Notes: generated from the sequence alone by a model not told the origin. A DNA stretch of 64,000 bases from Gigaspora margarita (GCA_009809945.1 WTPW01000625.1:106681-170680); one strand, 5' to 3'; positions 10,966-22,551 are shown, counted from the stretch's first letter. Made by a program: numbers and translations.

Positions 10966-12019
10966 CAGTCATCCAATTTGTCACACTATTGTCATATGTA
11001 AAATTTTTTATATATAAAATTATAAAAAAAAACATATAAAATTACTATAAACTTTGAAGAAATGATGTTCTAAAGTCTACATATCAACTTAAAATTAAAT
11101 TCTTCAGGAATATAGAACAAGGTGAGGAGAAAAAGGTAGTACAAAAATCAGATTAAAATTTTACTGATTTTATACAAAACAAAAATGTAACTTCATCAAA
11201 AACAAATATTTTCTGATTTTAAAATGAGTATCTTATATAAAATCATGCTCTGAACAACTTTATTAATTGGCAAAAGTGAATTACCTTGTAAGAAAAATGG
11301 GTTATCTATATACTAAAGTCAAAATTTTTAACTTTACAAAATAAAACTTTTTTCATTAGGCAACCTACTTTGGGCCCTTAAGCAAAGTTGTTCGGCATAT
11401 AATTTTACATTACATTTGAGGTTGAAATAGCTTTCTCAAACCTTTTACTAAGTAAAAAATGGGTTTAAATTTAGAAAAAATTTTTTTAAAAAAAATTTTT
11501 TTTTAATAAAAAATTTTTTTCTAACTTTAACCCCATTTTTCACTTAGTAAAAGGTTCAAGAAAACTATTTCAACCTTAAATATAATGTAAAATTATATGC
11601 CGAACAACTTTGCTTAAGGGCCCAAAGTAGGTTGCCTAATGAAAAAAAAAGTTTTATTTTGTAAAGTTAAAAATTTTGACTTTAGCAATAGATAACCCTT
11701 TTTTTACAAGGTAAACCATTTCTGCTGATTAAGTAAAGTTGTTCAGAGCATGATTTTACATAAGATTCTTATCTTAAAATCAGAAAATATTTGTTTTAGA
11801 TGAAGTTACATTTTTGTTTTGTGTAAAATCAGAGAAATTTTGACCTGATTTTTGTACTACCTTTTTTTTCCTCCCCTTGTTCTATATTCCCAAAGAATTT
11901 AATTTTAAGTTGATATGTAGACTTTGGAACATCATTTCTTCAAAGTTTATAGTAATTTTATATATATTTTTTTATAATTTTATATATAAAAAATTTACAT
12001 ATGACAAATCGGATGGCTG
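10966..12019. mobile_element. Near-perfect 1.05-kb palindrome
   Basis: The tips cagtcatccaatttgtca and tgacaaatcggatggctg are inverted, and complementarity continues through almost the whole element to a centre at about 11490-11520. Arms are roughly 520 bp each and include gggcccttaagcaaagttgt and tacaacttaaaattaaatt-type runs. The four bases ataa flank both sides, a possible target duplication. No coding frame is present. The length and evenness of the arms suggest a foldback DNA transposon or an inverted duplication fixed recently. Confidence 0.8.
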
Positions 12020-12804
12020 ATAAACAAAACAAATAAACAAAAATTGAATTTAATAAATATTAAGTGAGAGTTAATAGTTAGAGGTTAGGTGAGGCATAGT
12101 ATATAGTAAAATTTCACAAGAAATTTTTTTTTAAAAAAAAAGATGGTTTTATAGATAAAATTTTAAGTTAGAATGTATTTTTGAAAAATAGCAAAATAGC
12201 AAAAAATTTATATTAAACAAGATTTTTACATTATACTGCATACCAGAAATGAAGGTTTACAGAAGTGAACAAAGTGTATAGTTTACAGCCATTTTTGATA
12301 ATATGCGTTCACAAAATCTCGTATATAGTTGGTCAGCGTGATCATAAATCTTTTCTTTTCTGTTTTAATAGGCATTTTCAGATTGCCTTATTTTCACAGG
12401 TTTATTTCTATAGTGAAATACTAAAGGTGTATATTGCATAGTTGTATACAATAAAGCTAACATAGATTTATTTATAATTATTATTGCTCGATCAGCTACT
12501 TTATTTTTATATATGAAAAAACATATGGGAATAGGTTTGCTATCCAAACAAGCTCTAGCTTTACATACTCGAAACTCAATACCTATGACAAAGTCTCTAG
12601 TCTATGAAAAATTATCTAAACCTGTACTAATCATTGTCTCAACCTATCAGACACATAAACTGCTAACTTTTTGGTCCCCAAATATCCTAAGCACCAAGGT
12701 CCCACCATAACCTGCCTGCTACATGAAACCATAATATAGACAAAATAGCTAACATACATATATAGCAAAAAGAGAATCAGGGTATCATCTTGCAGTATCT
12801 ATTT
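12020..12804. other. Spacer, no supported gene
   Basis: Two small overlapping frames on opposite strands occur at 12365-12710, neither with recognisable features. The 65-codon plus frame (12513-12710) has no domain I know. The rest is A+T-rich. Confidence 0.4.
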
Positions 12805-13245
12805 CAGTTACTTGCACTGCCACTGCAGTCATGGAGCCTTACTGTCCACTAATAAGGTCCTTGTACTGCCACTGCAGCTGAAAAGCCTAACTATTTACTA
12901 ATAAGGTCCTTGTACCACTGCAGATGCAGAGCCCAAATATTCACTAATAAAGTCCTTGCACTGTCACTGTAGTCACAGATTCTAACTTACTACTAATAAG
13001 GTTCTTGCACTACCACTGCAGCCACGGAGCCAAAATATACACTAATAAGATCCTTGCACTACCACTGCAGCCATGGAGCCTAAATATTCACTAACAAGGT
13101 CCTTGCACTACTGCCTAACTGTTCACTAATAAAGTCATTGCACTGCTACTGTAGCCGAGAAGCCTAACTATTTACTAATAAGGTTCTTGCACTACCACTG
13201 CAGCTGCGAAGCCTAACTGGTCATTAATAAGAGTCACTGCTACTG
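12805..13245. repeat. 59-bp minisatellite, ~8 copies
   Basis: Diverged tandem copies of a unit of about 59 bp contain ccttgcactgccactgcag, a variable ca(t/c)ggagcc segment and ttcactaataaggt. Some copies are shortened (near 12912 and 13106). G+C content is clearly above that of the surroundings. No reading frame runs through the array because units differ in length. Confidence 0.8.
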
Positions 13246-13824
13246 ATGGTCCTTTCACTGCCATAACATCCGCATGCGCATAGCTACCTATTTATATACT
13301 TAGCCATACTTTAATATATTCTATTTACTGATATTTATAAAAATCTAAATTTGCTAAAATCATATGGCATTACAACAAACAAAACTGCACCCTTAAACAA
13401 TAAGCCTCAACTAAGCACTAAACTAACTATAAATAACAAAAATCTACATGATCCACAATAAAATTAGATGTCTCACAATAATACTAGAAATGTTAATATA
13501 TGGTTTTACTAGTGTTTAAATTGAAGACAAAATCTTAAAGCTGATTGGTGTACATTTTTCTCATGATTATTACTTGTTTTATGTAACATAAAATTTCTAA
13601 TTTTAGCAAGAGGTTAAAGCGAAGTGAAATTTAGTTAGGGGTTAAGGTTATCTTCTTAATACAATTAGGAGGTTTATATATTTTTTATATGAGTATCAAG
13701 AATGCAGCAGTTTATGTAGCATGTAGATCATGTATTAATTAACTCCTATTCTAACCCAATCCAACAATTTCATGTTTAAAATTGGTCATAAGATAATTAT
13801 ATTGCAAAAAATTCATTTTTTCTT
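13246..13824. other. Spacer with a decayed foldback remnant
   Basis: A block near 13600-13740 (taggggttaaggttatcttc, gtatcaagaatgca) resembles one arm of the 10425-10853 element. No gene is visible. Confidence 0.4.
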
Positions 13825-13881
13825 AGTAAATGATTGGCTTACATGTGCTGTGCAGCAGCACATGTAAGCCAATCATTTACT
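13825..13881. repeat. Perfect 26-bp hairpin
   Basis: A 26-base arm (13825-13850, agtaaatgattggcttacat onward) is followed by a five-base loop and its exact complement (13856-13881). I see no T-run or gene context that would make it a terminator. A tiny MITE or its remnant is the simplest reading. Confidence 0.75.
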
Positions 13882-14031
13882 TTAAAAGAGTGATATTCTG
13901 ATGTTATTTGTAATGACTTTATTATTATGATCAATAGCTTGCTATTTAAAGCAAAATCATTTTAGCTTCGATTATCAAAAAATGAGATCACATAAAATGC
14001 CAGAGAGATGGTTCCATTCAACTTTTTTGAT

Positions 14032-14312
14032 GTCACTACGAACAGGAGGAACTGTTGATATTACACAACTGATTTACACACGGTGTGAAACTCATAAAAA
14101 AATTATTTTACAATACTTGATCAGTCTGCTAATCATGTTATGATTATAATCCAACATCATTTTATTATAATAAAAATGGCATTGGATTATAATCATAACA
14201 TGTACTAGCGAACTGATCAAGTATGATCAAGTATTATAAAATAATTTTTTGTGTTTCACACCATGTGTAAAATCAGTTGTATAACATCGATAGTTCCTCC
14301 TGTTGTCACTAT
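14032..14312. repeat. Imperfect palindrome
   Basis: Arms 14032-14150 and about 14195-14312 are inverted copies. They include caggaggaactgttgatatt, cacggtgtgaaactcat and gattataatccaa. The left flank (13988-14030) carries gagatggttccattcaactt, which recurs as ggatggttccgttcaacttt at 42009-42030. A repeat family therefore links the two places. Confidence 0.65.
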
Positions 14313-14548
14313 GTTGATTTTTGAAAAATCCTTTTTGGTTAGAATAATGAATACTTTCATTACATTATTATGATAATTCTTTTACATATGTAACTATGCC
14401 ATTATTATGATGCAAGTACATGCATACATGCATATGTATGGCTGTGTGTAAATAATAATCATAAGAAAAAATACCTATTTAATTTTGAGACAGTCTACTG
14501 AAATAGCATCCACATAATTTATCTTTTTTATTGGCACAGCAATTAATA

Positions 14549-14723
14549 CAGTCAGGTCTCCCTAAATGCACATCATCAGGACCAGCTCTAGCACATGCAT
14601 TTAAAGAGGTATTGCATTTAGGGAGGTAAAAATCTATAGATGTAATATTAGTTGGGCCCAAGAGAAGACATGCATTTAGAGAGGTATTGTATTTAGAGAG
14701 GTAGCATTTAGGGGGTCTGACTG
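14549..14723. mobile_element. pogo/mariner-type MITE with TA duplication
   Basis: TIRs cagtcaggtctccctaaatgc (left) and gcatttagggggtctgactg (right) enclose 175 bp, and TA flanks both ends (14547-14548 and 14724-14725). CAGTCAGACC-like tips with TA target duplication are typical of Tc1/mariner superfamily elements of the pogo branch. The minus-strand open frame here is a shadow of it. Confidence 0.85.
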
Positions 14724-15057
14724 TATTAACTTATTTTACTTGTCTAAACAATTTATTGAACCTGAATTATTAATTATATCAACTTATTCAAACTGTTAAA
14801 AAACTTTAACTATGAATTATTGAAATAGAAAGTAATTTTGTGCCAGACTTTTTTATAGTAGCTCACATTAATTTTGATGCAAACTAACTCAACTATATAC
14901 TGAAATTAAAGAATAGCAAGTTTTGTAAATTTTTTTATAGTAATCAATAAAACTATCTTGTATTAACTACATATAAATCATCTATTTTAACTGTATATTG
15001 TAGTTATCAAAATAGCAGGTGAGTTCAAAAACAAAATTTTTTATAGTAATAATTGGG
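14724..15057. other. A+T-rich spacer
   Basis: No gene or clear repeat. A short motif, gcaaattttttatagtaatc, recurs loosely near 14860, 14925 and 15040. Confidence 0.4.
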
Positions 15058-15256
15058 CAGATTAAATGAAATCATATTAAAATGAAATATTATACAATAT
15101 AAAAATAGATAAGCTACTAAAAAATAAAATTTTAGAGGTGCATTTTTTAGAGTTAGGGGTTAGAATTAGAGGTTAGTTTTAGAGTAAAGTTTATAATAAA
15201 CAAGTGTAAGTGAGCTTTAGAGGGATAAATAGAAACCCTTATTTCATTTTAATCTG
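15058..15256 (-). mobile_element. MITE, family cagattaaaatgaaat, copy 1
   Basis: The ends are cagattaaatgaaatca and atttcattttaatctg. The interior carries tagagttaggggttagaatt. Two further copies in opposite orientation lie at 36333-36476 and 37366-37568, the latter inside a transposase gene, which confirms mobility. Confidence 0.75.
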
Positions 15257-16404
15257 ATTTTATTATGATCTATGACAATAATTTTAATGCAACTAATCTG
15301 ATCTTGATTACATAGAAATTATGATAATTTCTGATACAAACTAATTATATCAGTGAATTTACAGAATTGGACCTTTTTTCAAAACCCCAATTTTTATATA
15401 ATTTTGCAAATCAAACCACCTTATCTCTAAGATCTAATGGGTTGGCGCTTATCTAATGAGTTTATTTATATTGATCAGTTATTTTTTGATCATCTGACCA
15501 TCATCTGACCAATCAATTTTTGTAAACAATCATATTTTGGGGACTATTTTTAGGGCCCAATTTCAATTCCATAAATCTGCTAATATATTAAATTTATGGT
15601 TATTAGGAGAATAAGATATACAAACATACAACCTTTATGCATAAATCATTTTTTTATATTAACAATATAGTTTCTCCAACCTATCCTAACTAGATTTATT
15701 TTATTAGTTTAAATTAATAATAGTTTAAAATAGGAATAGGAGGTGTAATGTCACATTGGGTGCTCTGTAGCACAAATGTAGTTAGAAATCTTTACCATAG
15801 AATTTTTCTATAGCCATATTTCTTTACTTCAACTAGTTTTTGGGTTGGAGAAATTTGTCAGCCTGGTCCAAGAACTTATCTGACCCCTTACCCATCTCTA
15901 CTGAATAATAAAGAGACTATTAATTTTAGGATTAATTTAAGGCTGCTGTAACAAAGTTTCTACTATGACATTATATTAATATAAAAAAAAAAAAACAATA
16001 TAGATTTGCTTTATTTGACTGATGCATTATGATATAAATATCTTATCTGGATATAACCATTATTCTTTTATTTGAATAGAATCCAGTTATTAAATTTTGT
16101 TAATGGTTACAATCTTTCAGATAAAGAGTTATCCAGGTACGAGCACTAACTTCAATAAAATATTCACAAATATGGTATTATAATGATCGACAAGTTATAT
16201 GCATTTCAGTAAACAGGAAATACTACGTTGAATTATCTGATTGGTCAATAGTGTATGGACAGATATTTGTGTTTTAATATAATAGACAGCAGATAATTCA
16301 ATAATGACAATAATTTATAGCACCAAACTTGCATACAGTACCATACCACTTATTCATGAACTTTTTTCTGTTTTTTTTTAAATACTATATGTATTGGTCA
16401 ATAG
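15257..16404. other. Spacer, no supported gene
   Basis: Mixed A+T-rich sequence. A short inverted repeat (ttgaattatctgattggtc ... cagataattcaat) spans about 16232-16300. A block ggaatcaaaatttga-like repeats start only after 16405. Nothing is recognisable as coding. Confidence 0.4.
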
Positions 16405-17230
16405 TAGGATTCCACAATTTGATTTGATCTTCAAATATTTGAATCAAATATTTGATCAAATTCAAATTCAAATTTGACTATATTTGGATTAAAAAAATTC
16501 AAATCTGGCCAAATTTGATTTGATTTGACAAATATTTGATTTGATTTGAAAATTACAATTACAAAATTCAAATCAAATCAAATTCAAATCCAAATATTTG
16601 AATCAAATCAAATTCAAATCAGGGTCAATTTTTTTTTTTAACTTAAGCGACCATTAGCACTAGCTTTATTAACTTCTTTTATAGTGCCACCCGAAGACCA
16701 CTATACAAATTACATTAAAGACTTTGGCTAGACTATTACCTGGCTATCTATTACTATAGATGCCCAAGCACGGCTGCAGCACCGAACCTTATCCTCTCAA
16801 CAAACTCCGCCATGAATCGACATGCTGGCCGATTATTGGTACAAACGGTCACAGTTCGGATATGGGCACCACAAGTTTTTGAAATATCTTTTCAGACTTC
16901 GGCCTCTCAATACGTCTTGTGACTTCAGTTATTCCAAATCGGGCTCTAATACATTTCATTTTACTGCCACAGATTTGATAATGGCAACTGTCCAATTAAG
17001 TCCATCCGTAGACATCCTGGGTCCCTGTTTTTCCACAGTGTTTTAGTTCCCTAACTGGCTAGTTTTTTCATTATACCTCTAGGGGGAATTGAACTGGTAA
17101 CCTTCAATTTGCATCCTGGGAGCATAACTGCTATGCTATCGACCCGCAGAACTTCAAATTAGAGTTAATTTGATTTGATCAAATTCAAATTGATCCAATA
17201 TTTGATTTGATTTGAATTTGAGAAACCCTA
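16405..17230. mobile_element. hAT-type MITE rich in TTTGATTTGA, split by a SINE
   Basis: The eight bases gtcaatag flank both ends (16397-16404 and 17231-17238), a length typical of hAT elements. The tips are taggattccacaatttgat and, inverted, tagggtttctcaaattcaa. The interior is a dense weave of atttgatttg and its complement. A SINE occupies 16633-17152, so the original element was about 300 bp, like the intact copy at 35584-35869. Confidence 0.8.
16633..17152 (-). mobile_element. tRNA-headed SINE-like element
   Basis: Read on the minus strand it begins near 17152 with a tRNA-like head: gcgggtcgatagcatagcag resembles a polymerase III A box, and gttaccagttcaattcc (about 17085-17101) a B box. 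It ends in a T-run on the plus strand (16629-16640), the poly(A) tail. Diverged flanks tcaaatcagggtcaattt (16615-16632) and tcaaattagagttaattt (17153-17170) are the target-site duplication. Related heads occur at 33475-33553, 51500-51590 and 53029-53105. The plus frame at 16822-17046 is a shadow. Confidence 0.8.
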
Positions 17231-17449
17231 GTCAATAGTGTATATGCTTGTAAATTCAATTAAATCTTAAATATAACTTATTTTTCATTTCTGGTTTTAG
17301 TGCAACTACATTGCGCAGCTACCTTATTTAAAAAATGGTAATTGGTGAAAAATCATTGTGGTATTGGCACCAGTGGTACATTTTTAGTAAACTCAATAAT
17401 AAAAATACTATTAGTATTTATACTATATATATATAGGTCATAATAAAAT

Positions 17450-17600
17450 AGGAACCCCTCATTTCCTTTATAATTTGGACTTGCTAGAATCCTCTCATCG
17501 AGAGAATCATTTTGGTAGTTAAATTATCAAATTTGGTCCAGTAGATCAAAAGATATTAATTATTAAATATTATTAATAAATCGATAATTTTGGTCAAAAA
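17450..17600. repeat. Single arm related to the 4871-5290 hairpin
   Basis: The run aattatcaaatttggtccag with agaatcctctcatcgagaga is the complement of 8570-8630 and resembles the arm near 4950. It is an orphan arm of a palindromic family. Confidence 0.5.
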
Positions 17601-18003
17601 TAATTTTGTAACTTTGGCAGGAATTATGAAATTTTGGCTGGAATTACACCTGATACTTCAGCTAAACCACCTATTCACCTATAAATCAGCTAATTTCTGA
17701 AGCTCCCTTACTGAAAAATTGTTTTTTTTACTGTCACAATATTATGCGAAGAGCTATTATTATTATTTCCTAACTGTGGATTTATATATGTACTTACTAT
17801 TGCATATACATGCATGTATATCCTCTTCCTATGCTATTTATCAATATTGTACTATTTTGATTAGTGATATGCTGTGTCTGCATAATTTGGACCATGAGGG
17901 TATTTTTTAAAAATTTGTACCCAGTCTGAATAGTGATTCAGATCTAAAGTTAGAGTCCAAACTAGTATTAATTTTCAATTAAAATTTACTGTGTAGATAC
18001 TAC
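17601..18003. other. Spacer, no supported gene
   Basis: A 63-codon plus frame at 17719-17910 has no recognisable features and is A+T-driven. Near 17920-17975 an agtctgaatag/agagtccaaactagt motif belongs to the dispersed agtccagacc-type repeats also seen at 20260-20375 and 50690-50840. Confidence 0.4.
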
Positions 18004-18020
18004 ACAATTTATAACTTTTT

Positions 18021-19256
18021 TTTTTTTGGTTTCAAAGTGCCTGCTTGGGGCATAGGATTTATTCAGTTTACACATCGGAAAGTTACACTTGGATGAGAGT
18101 ACAACTAGCCACATGTACACTTTTGGTGTCTAATTTAAGTGGTCCGCCCGAAGGTTCCACACTAGATACTATACTGCAACCCAACTACGAGAATTGTCTA
18201 TTTAAACCCTCTGATCTTCAGCTCCTTGACCAATCTCAACTGTTTCACCAGTATCCGTGGTACATATACAGTCAGTTCGGACTAGTGTCTGAAATTCAAT
18301 TTTTAAATTAGTTGCAGGCTGCAACTAAATAAAAAAAAATAGTTGCAGATTATAAGAATTTATAAAAATTTAGTTGCGCGTATAAGCATTTCATCAAAAT
18401 TTATAAGTAAAATTTGCAAATTTATGTGCAGTATTTGCATATGCACTTCAGATTTTGGTTGCGGAAATTTAAAATTTGTTGCGGTCCACAGACTCCGCAA
18501 CCCAATTTCAGACACTGGTTCGGACCCTGGATCATTTACTGCTATAGCCCTTAGGACTAGTTTATCCTCGCAGAAAACTTGGTAGAGCAGTCCCTGTCCC
18601 ACCCAGGTAATACCTACACTTCGGTAACTTACGCTACAGCTTTACCATATACTTGCAGTCAGGGCTAACCATTAAACCACTACTGTTACCTACTTTATGC
18701 CCTTGTAAGGTTTGCTCCAACCCCAGCACCCACCTCTACCATCCTACCGGTCCTTATACCAGTTTCCCAAACTTCCAAACCAGTTAGCCCGGAAGGGTCG
18801 ATTAACCCGGCATTAGGTGCCACTATGGTTCTTTCTTCCCTTGGTATCTACTTCTATAGCATAGGTCCTTTTCCTCTGGTGTGACTCCGGCGGCCAGGTT
18901 GGTGAACCCCCATCTCTGAGGGTCTTTATTCGTCTCATGTTCTGGCTCCGGTTTCTGATTCTCTGGTTTTGGTAGTGCTATTGAAGATCTTTGCTACCTC
19001 CTTACTCAGGACTTGCCAAACAGGTTTTCATTTCTCTAGTCCCTTGGATTTGTCTGTGTAATGATACACAAATACGCTCAAAAGCTCCCATTCTAGATGG
19101 TAACCAAAGGATTACAGGTAATATACCCGACCGATCGACAAAACAATAGTTACCATACCACAGTTTTTATTTTCAAAGTGTCGCCAGTGGGATTTGAACC
19201 CTAGACCTGCCGCTTGGGGTGACAACTTACCAACTTCCCTAAGTCGCCACACCCAT
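18021..19256 (-). mobile_element. Long tRNA-headed retroelement, 1.24 kb
   Basis: Flanks acaatttataacttttt (18004-18020) and acaattcataaccttttt (19257-19274) are a near-identical target-site duplication. The left end is a T-run (18013-18027), the poly(A) tail on the minus strand. The right end, read on the minus strand, is a tRNA-like head: gggtgtggcgacttagggaa and B-box-like tctagggttcaaatccca (about 19188-19205). No reverse-transcriptase frame is present, so it must rely on another element. A 5'-truncated copy lies at 9241-9980. The open frames at 18045, 18343 and 18360 are shadows inside it. Confidence 0.8.
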
Positions 19257-19784
19257 ACAATTCATAACCTTTTTCTGTGCAGCAAATAACAAAAATAGCT
19301 AAGAAAATGTTTGCAACTGTGCACACTACTTACAAAATGCCAATTTTTTCTGTATGGTATCTGCACATCTACTAAAAAAAATGTGTGCAAAATTTTGTTT
19401 CAGTTTACTGCATACAGTCTGCACAGTAAAAAATAATTACAGGTCTGAACTCTTATCACTTAGATCTGAGTCCAGTTCAGATCTGTGAAATCTCTAAGTT
19501 TATAAATTAATAGATGCTATAGTTGACAAAGCCCTAGTGTCCTTATTAAAAAAAAAAAAATTGATTGCAGCTATTGTTTCATAAATTTAGGCCACTTGAT
19601 AAAAATTAGCTGAATAATTTTTTGTTAACTCATAATAAAGCCTCAGAAAGGTTGTAAAATTTTTATTTTTATAATAAATTAATACTGTATAAATATATTT
19701 AAACTAATAAATAAATAAATTATATATTTACGAATTAAATTAGTAAATATATTAAAAAAATATGCTTTTCACTAGTAGTGTCAG
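19257..19784. other. A+T-rich spacer
   Basis: No gene. Gtgcagatct/ctgcacatc-like motifs near 19280-19430 resemble those near 870-1190. A taggtctgaactcttatcac / agtccagttcagatctg pair lies near 19441-19490. Confidence 0.4.
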
Positions 19785-20160
19785 TAACCAGATTAGGGTT
19801 AGAGTTAGAATTAGGAGAGTGACAAAAATCAGGTGATTTTTTAGGTGGGGAGGAGGGGTAAAAAATGTTGAAATTATATATAGGAACCTGACCGAATTTA
19901 TATTAAGAAGAGGAGGAGGGGATAGGCTTCTAATAAAAAATAATCAGATGATTAATGACATGGCCCTTAGAGTTAGAAAAAGGTTTATTATATAATAAAA
20001 CACCTCAAAAAGCATTTTTAGCTAGAAAAAAATATTGGTTTCATAGGCACAATTTGAAGTTATTGTGATTTGTAATTTTTTGAATTTTTTTGTCATACCT
20101 AATCTAGCAATTTGATTGGCTCAGAACTGTAACTACGGTTACAAATAGATTCGCCCAATA
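19785..20160. repeat. Dispersed repeat interrupted by a MITE
   Basis: The outer parts (19785-19814 and 19966-20160) together match the complement of 10180-10395. Between them 19815-19965 is an inverted copy of the MITE at 6531-6679. The host sequence ttagagttaga appears on both sides (about 19799-19809 and 19966-19978), consistent with a duplicated target of about nine bases. Confidence 0.7.
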
Positions 20161-20942
20161 TATTATAATAATAAATTAAATTCCTGTAATATTTATATTT
20201 ATGAAACAGCTAAAATCAGCCAATAAGCAATCAGTTTTGTTCTAATAGGACCAGACCAAGCAGATCTTTTTGTGGGTCTGAACCCATATTGATTTTGATA
20301 AATCAAGGATCCAAACTCAGTCTGCTCAATGGACCAGACTGGACCCAGATCAGGACTGGATCTTTTGTGGACCACTAGTAATATGTATGTTCAAAAAATA
20401 ATTTAAAGCAATGATAGTTTAATAAATAAATTAAAAAATAAAAAAAATAAAATAAAAATAAACATATTTAAATAAAAAAACTAAAGAAAATATAAATAAA
20501 TCAAAAAGAAATAAATTATTACAAAAAAAAAATAAATAAATAAGTTAAAAAGAAATAAATTATTACAAAAAAAAATAAATAAATAAGTTAAAAAAATTAT
20601 AATAATTAGACAATTTTTTTAAAAAAAATTAAATTAAAATTCAAAAAAAATAAAAAATAGAAATAAATAAAAATAAAATAAATCAAAAAAAATAAATTAA
20701 ACAAATAAAAAAAGATTAAAATAAAAAAAAGTTAAAAAAAAGTTATTTTTAAAATAAAAAATAAATAAATAAAAAAAAAGTTAAAAAAAAACTGTTTAAA
20801 ATAAAAAGAATCCTTTAAAATAAAAAATAAATAAATAAAAAAAAGTTAAAAAAAAGAACCGTTTAAGAGTAGAGTACAACGATCTACATTTTAATAGTGA
20901 TTACTTTACTAATTTGTTTTACAATAACATTCAATTGAAATT
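20161..20942. other. A-rich simple sequence, no gene
   Basis: Between 20400 and 20870 the sequence is almost only A and T, with tandem blocks such as aagaaataaattattacaaa (about 20507-20600). A patch at 20240-20380 carries repeated gaccagac/ggtctgaac motifs of the agtccagacc-type dispersed repeat. Confidence 0.5.
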
Positions 20943-22551
20943 TTTTTTTTTAACACTTTGACAGTCTCATCAGTACTTTATTAAGAGAAATTCAATCTAA
21001 TCTAAGTACAATAAATCTAATCTATTGACTATTAAATTGTTATATCTTAAAGTGTAAGTCTGACCCCACTCGGCTACCTTAGTGGTGCCCAAATGTGACT
21101 TGTCACACTAAATCATAAAATTTAGAACTTTTGTAAACCATCAAATTATGTATCTAGATTGGTACCTTTAGTTATGAAATCGCTCAATAAAACTTTTGTT
21201 TTAATGGCGATCTCATTTTTAATATTGTATCTTGTCTCTGCTTCTCAATTAACCTTTGTTTCTTTTCGTGATTACTTAAGGTCTGGTTAATTTTTTGATT
21301 TCCTTCTTCTTTATCTTTCAAACTTTCTTCCTTCTTAGAAGGTTTTTTCTCTATATTTCCTGAAATCTTCTTTTTCTCCTTACGTGTATTCCTGATTCTT
21401 TTTTCCCAAGCAATAGTTCTTTCACATCGATCTTTCCAGATATTTTCATGGAATATGTTCCATCTAGTACATACAAAGCCTTCTAAAATTTCCTCTATCA
21501 AATTTTCTTCAATCCCAAAAACAGGAGGTTTCGGTAGACTTTAGATGGTATTAAGCTTTTGCATATAGCTTCATGTAATTCATACTTCTCTGCAGTAGTT
21601 CTTCCTAACAGCGCAATATGGAGAGTTTCTGTCAATAAGGTTTCTTTATGCCTTTCTTTAACTAGTTTTGTTATTATGTCCAAGCCCAATGATTCTGCTT
21701 GTATCCAAAGACCTTAATTAGCTTGACATTTAGCTAGATGTTTAACATCTTCTGTTTCTTTAGCATCACATCCAATGCACTACACTAACTTGTAAATGTT
21801 TAGTTTTCAGTGTCTTAATAACTCTAGTACAGCTAGACTTTCTAAAATATATTTAATTAGAAAGAATTTCTTGTTGCTTTTCTTCAAAGAGTCACAGGCT
21901 ATACCTTTAAACTCTTTTAAGCATTTCCAAAATGGCTTTCAATAGAAATTTTTTTCTGTGGCGTTAGGCTCTAGTTTCCTAAAAGGATCAGAGCACATCC
22001 ATTTGGCTTTGGCTTCTGCAGCATTTTTCACTTTAATAAAAGTTTTTAAAGGTATTTCAATTTTATGTTCGTACTAAAAGGGAACAAAACCATGCCATTC
22101 ACTACAGATTAGACTGGTATTTATAGAATTCTTCGCTTTTTTTTCTTCCTTGGCTAGTTTATCTATGAGCTCATTTCATTTATTATCTTTGTACACTTGT
22201 ACTTTAACCAGCCGTAACTCAATCTTTTTTCTCTTAATGAGATTTTTTAGGCTGGAGATTATGGAAGAACTCTTGCTTTTGAGGATTTGCTTATTTACTA
22301 AGTGCCCAAGCCCTTCTTCAATGCAATTGATTGCTTCTTCACTGTCCGTTGAGATCTTGACTTCTCGGTTAATCGGAATTGTGAGCAAGACTGTCCAGAT
22401 CGTGGTTAATTCTGTATGCAAAGATGAAGGCCAACCTATCACTTTAAGACTTAATTGTTCTAAAACTAGATTCTCCTTTTTGTTAACTTGTACCCATCCA
22501 ATCCCTAATTCTTGTGTACTGAATTCCTTTTTTAATCTACATGAACCATCT
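20943..22551 (-). mobile_element. 5'-truncated LINE with RNase H end
   Basis: Flanks cattcaattgaaatt (20928-20942) and cattcaattaaaatt (22552-22566) are a 15-bp target-site duplication with one mismatch. A T-run at 20943-20953 is the poly(A) tail of a minus-strand element. The 3' end shares ggtgcccaaatgtgac and ttattaagagaa with the LINE at 53811-55662, so both belong to one family. The 5' end stops exactly at the RNase H DGS motif, so the endonuclease and reverse transcriptase are absent. Confidence 0.85.
21184..22551 (-). pseudogene. LINE ORF2 C-terminal part: RNase H plus C-terminal region
   Basis: Reading right to left, the frame opens with DGS (22543-22551) and continues GIGWVQVN, then SSLHTELTTIW and STDSEEAINCIE. 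These match the first three conserved blocks of type I RNase H domains in non-LTR retrotransposons. A decayed NELIDKLAKE block follows near 22160, then a Cys-rich patch (CIGC...HLAKC, about 21750) of the kind found after RNase H in these ORFs. The frame ends with a basic Lys/Glu-rich tail (21184-21501). In-frame stops and shifts (near 22075, 21840, 21715, 21500) break it into pieces. RNase H would normally degrade the RNA strand during target-primed reverse transcription; this copy cannot act alone. Confidence 0.85.

Noticed and set aside
13825-13881. Transcription terminator at the perfect hairpin
   Set aside because: No gene ends nearby, no T-run follows, and hairpin terminators are a bacterial feature that does not fit here.
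18045-18602. Small genes within the 18-19 kb G+C-richer block
   Set aside because: Frames on both strands overlap each other and lie inside a retroelement with target duplication and tRNA-like head; the homologous block at 9241-9980 has no matching frames.
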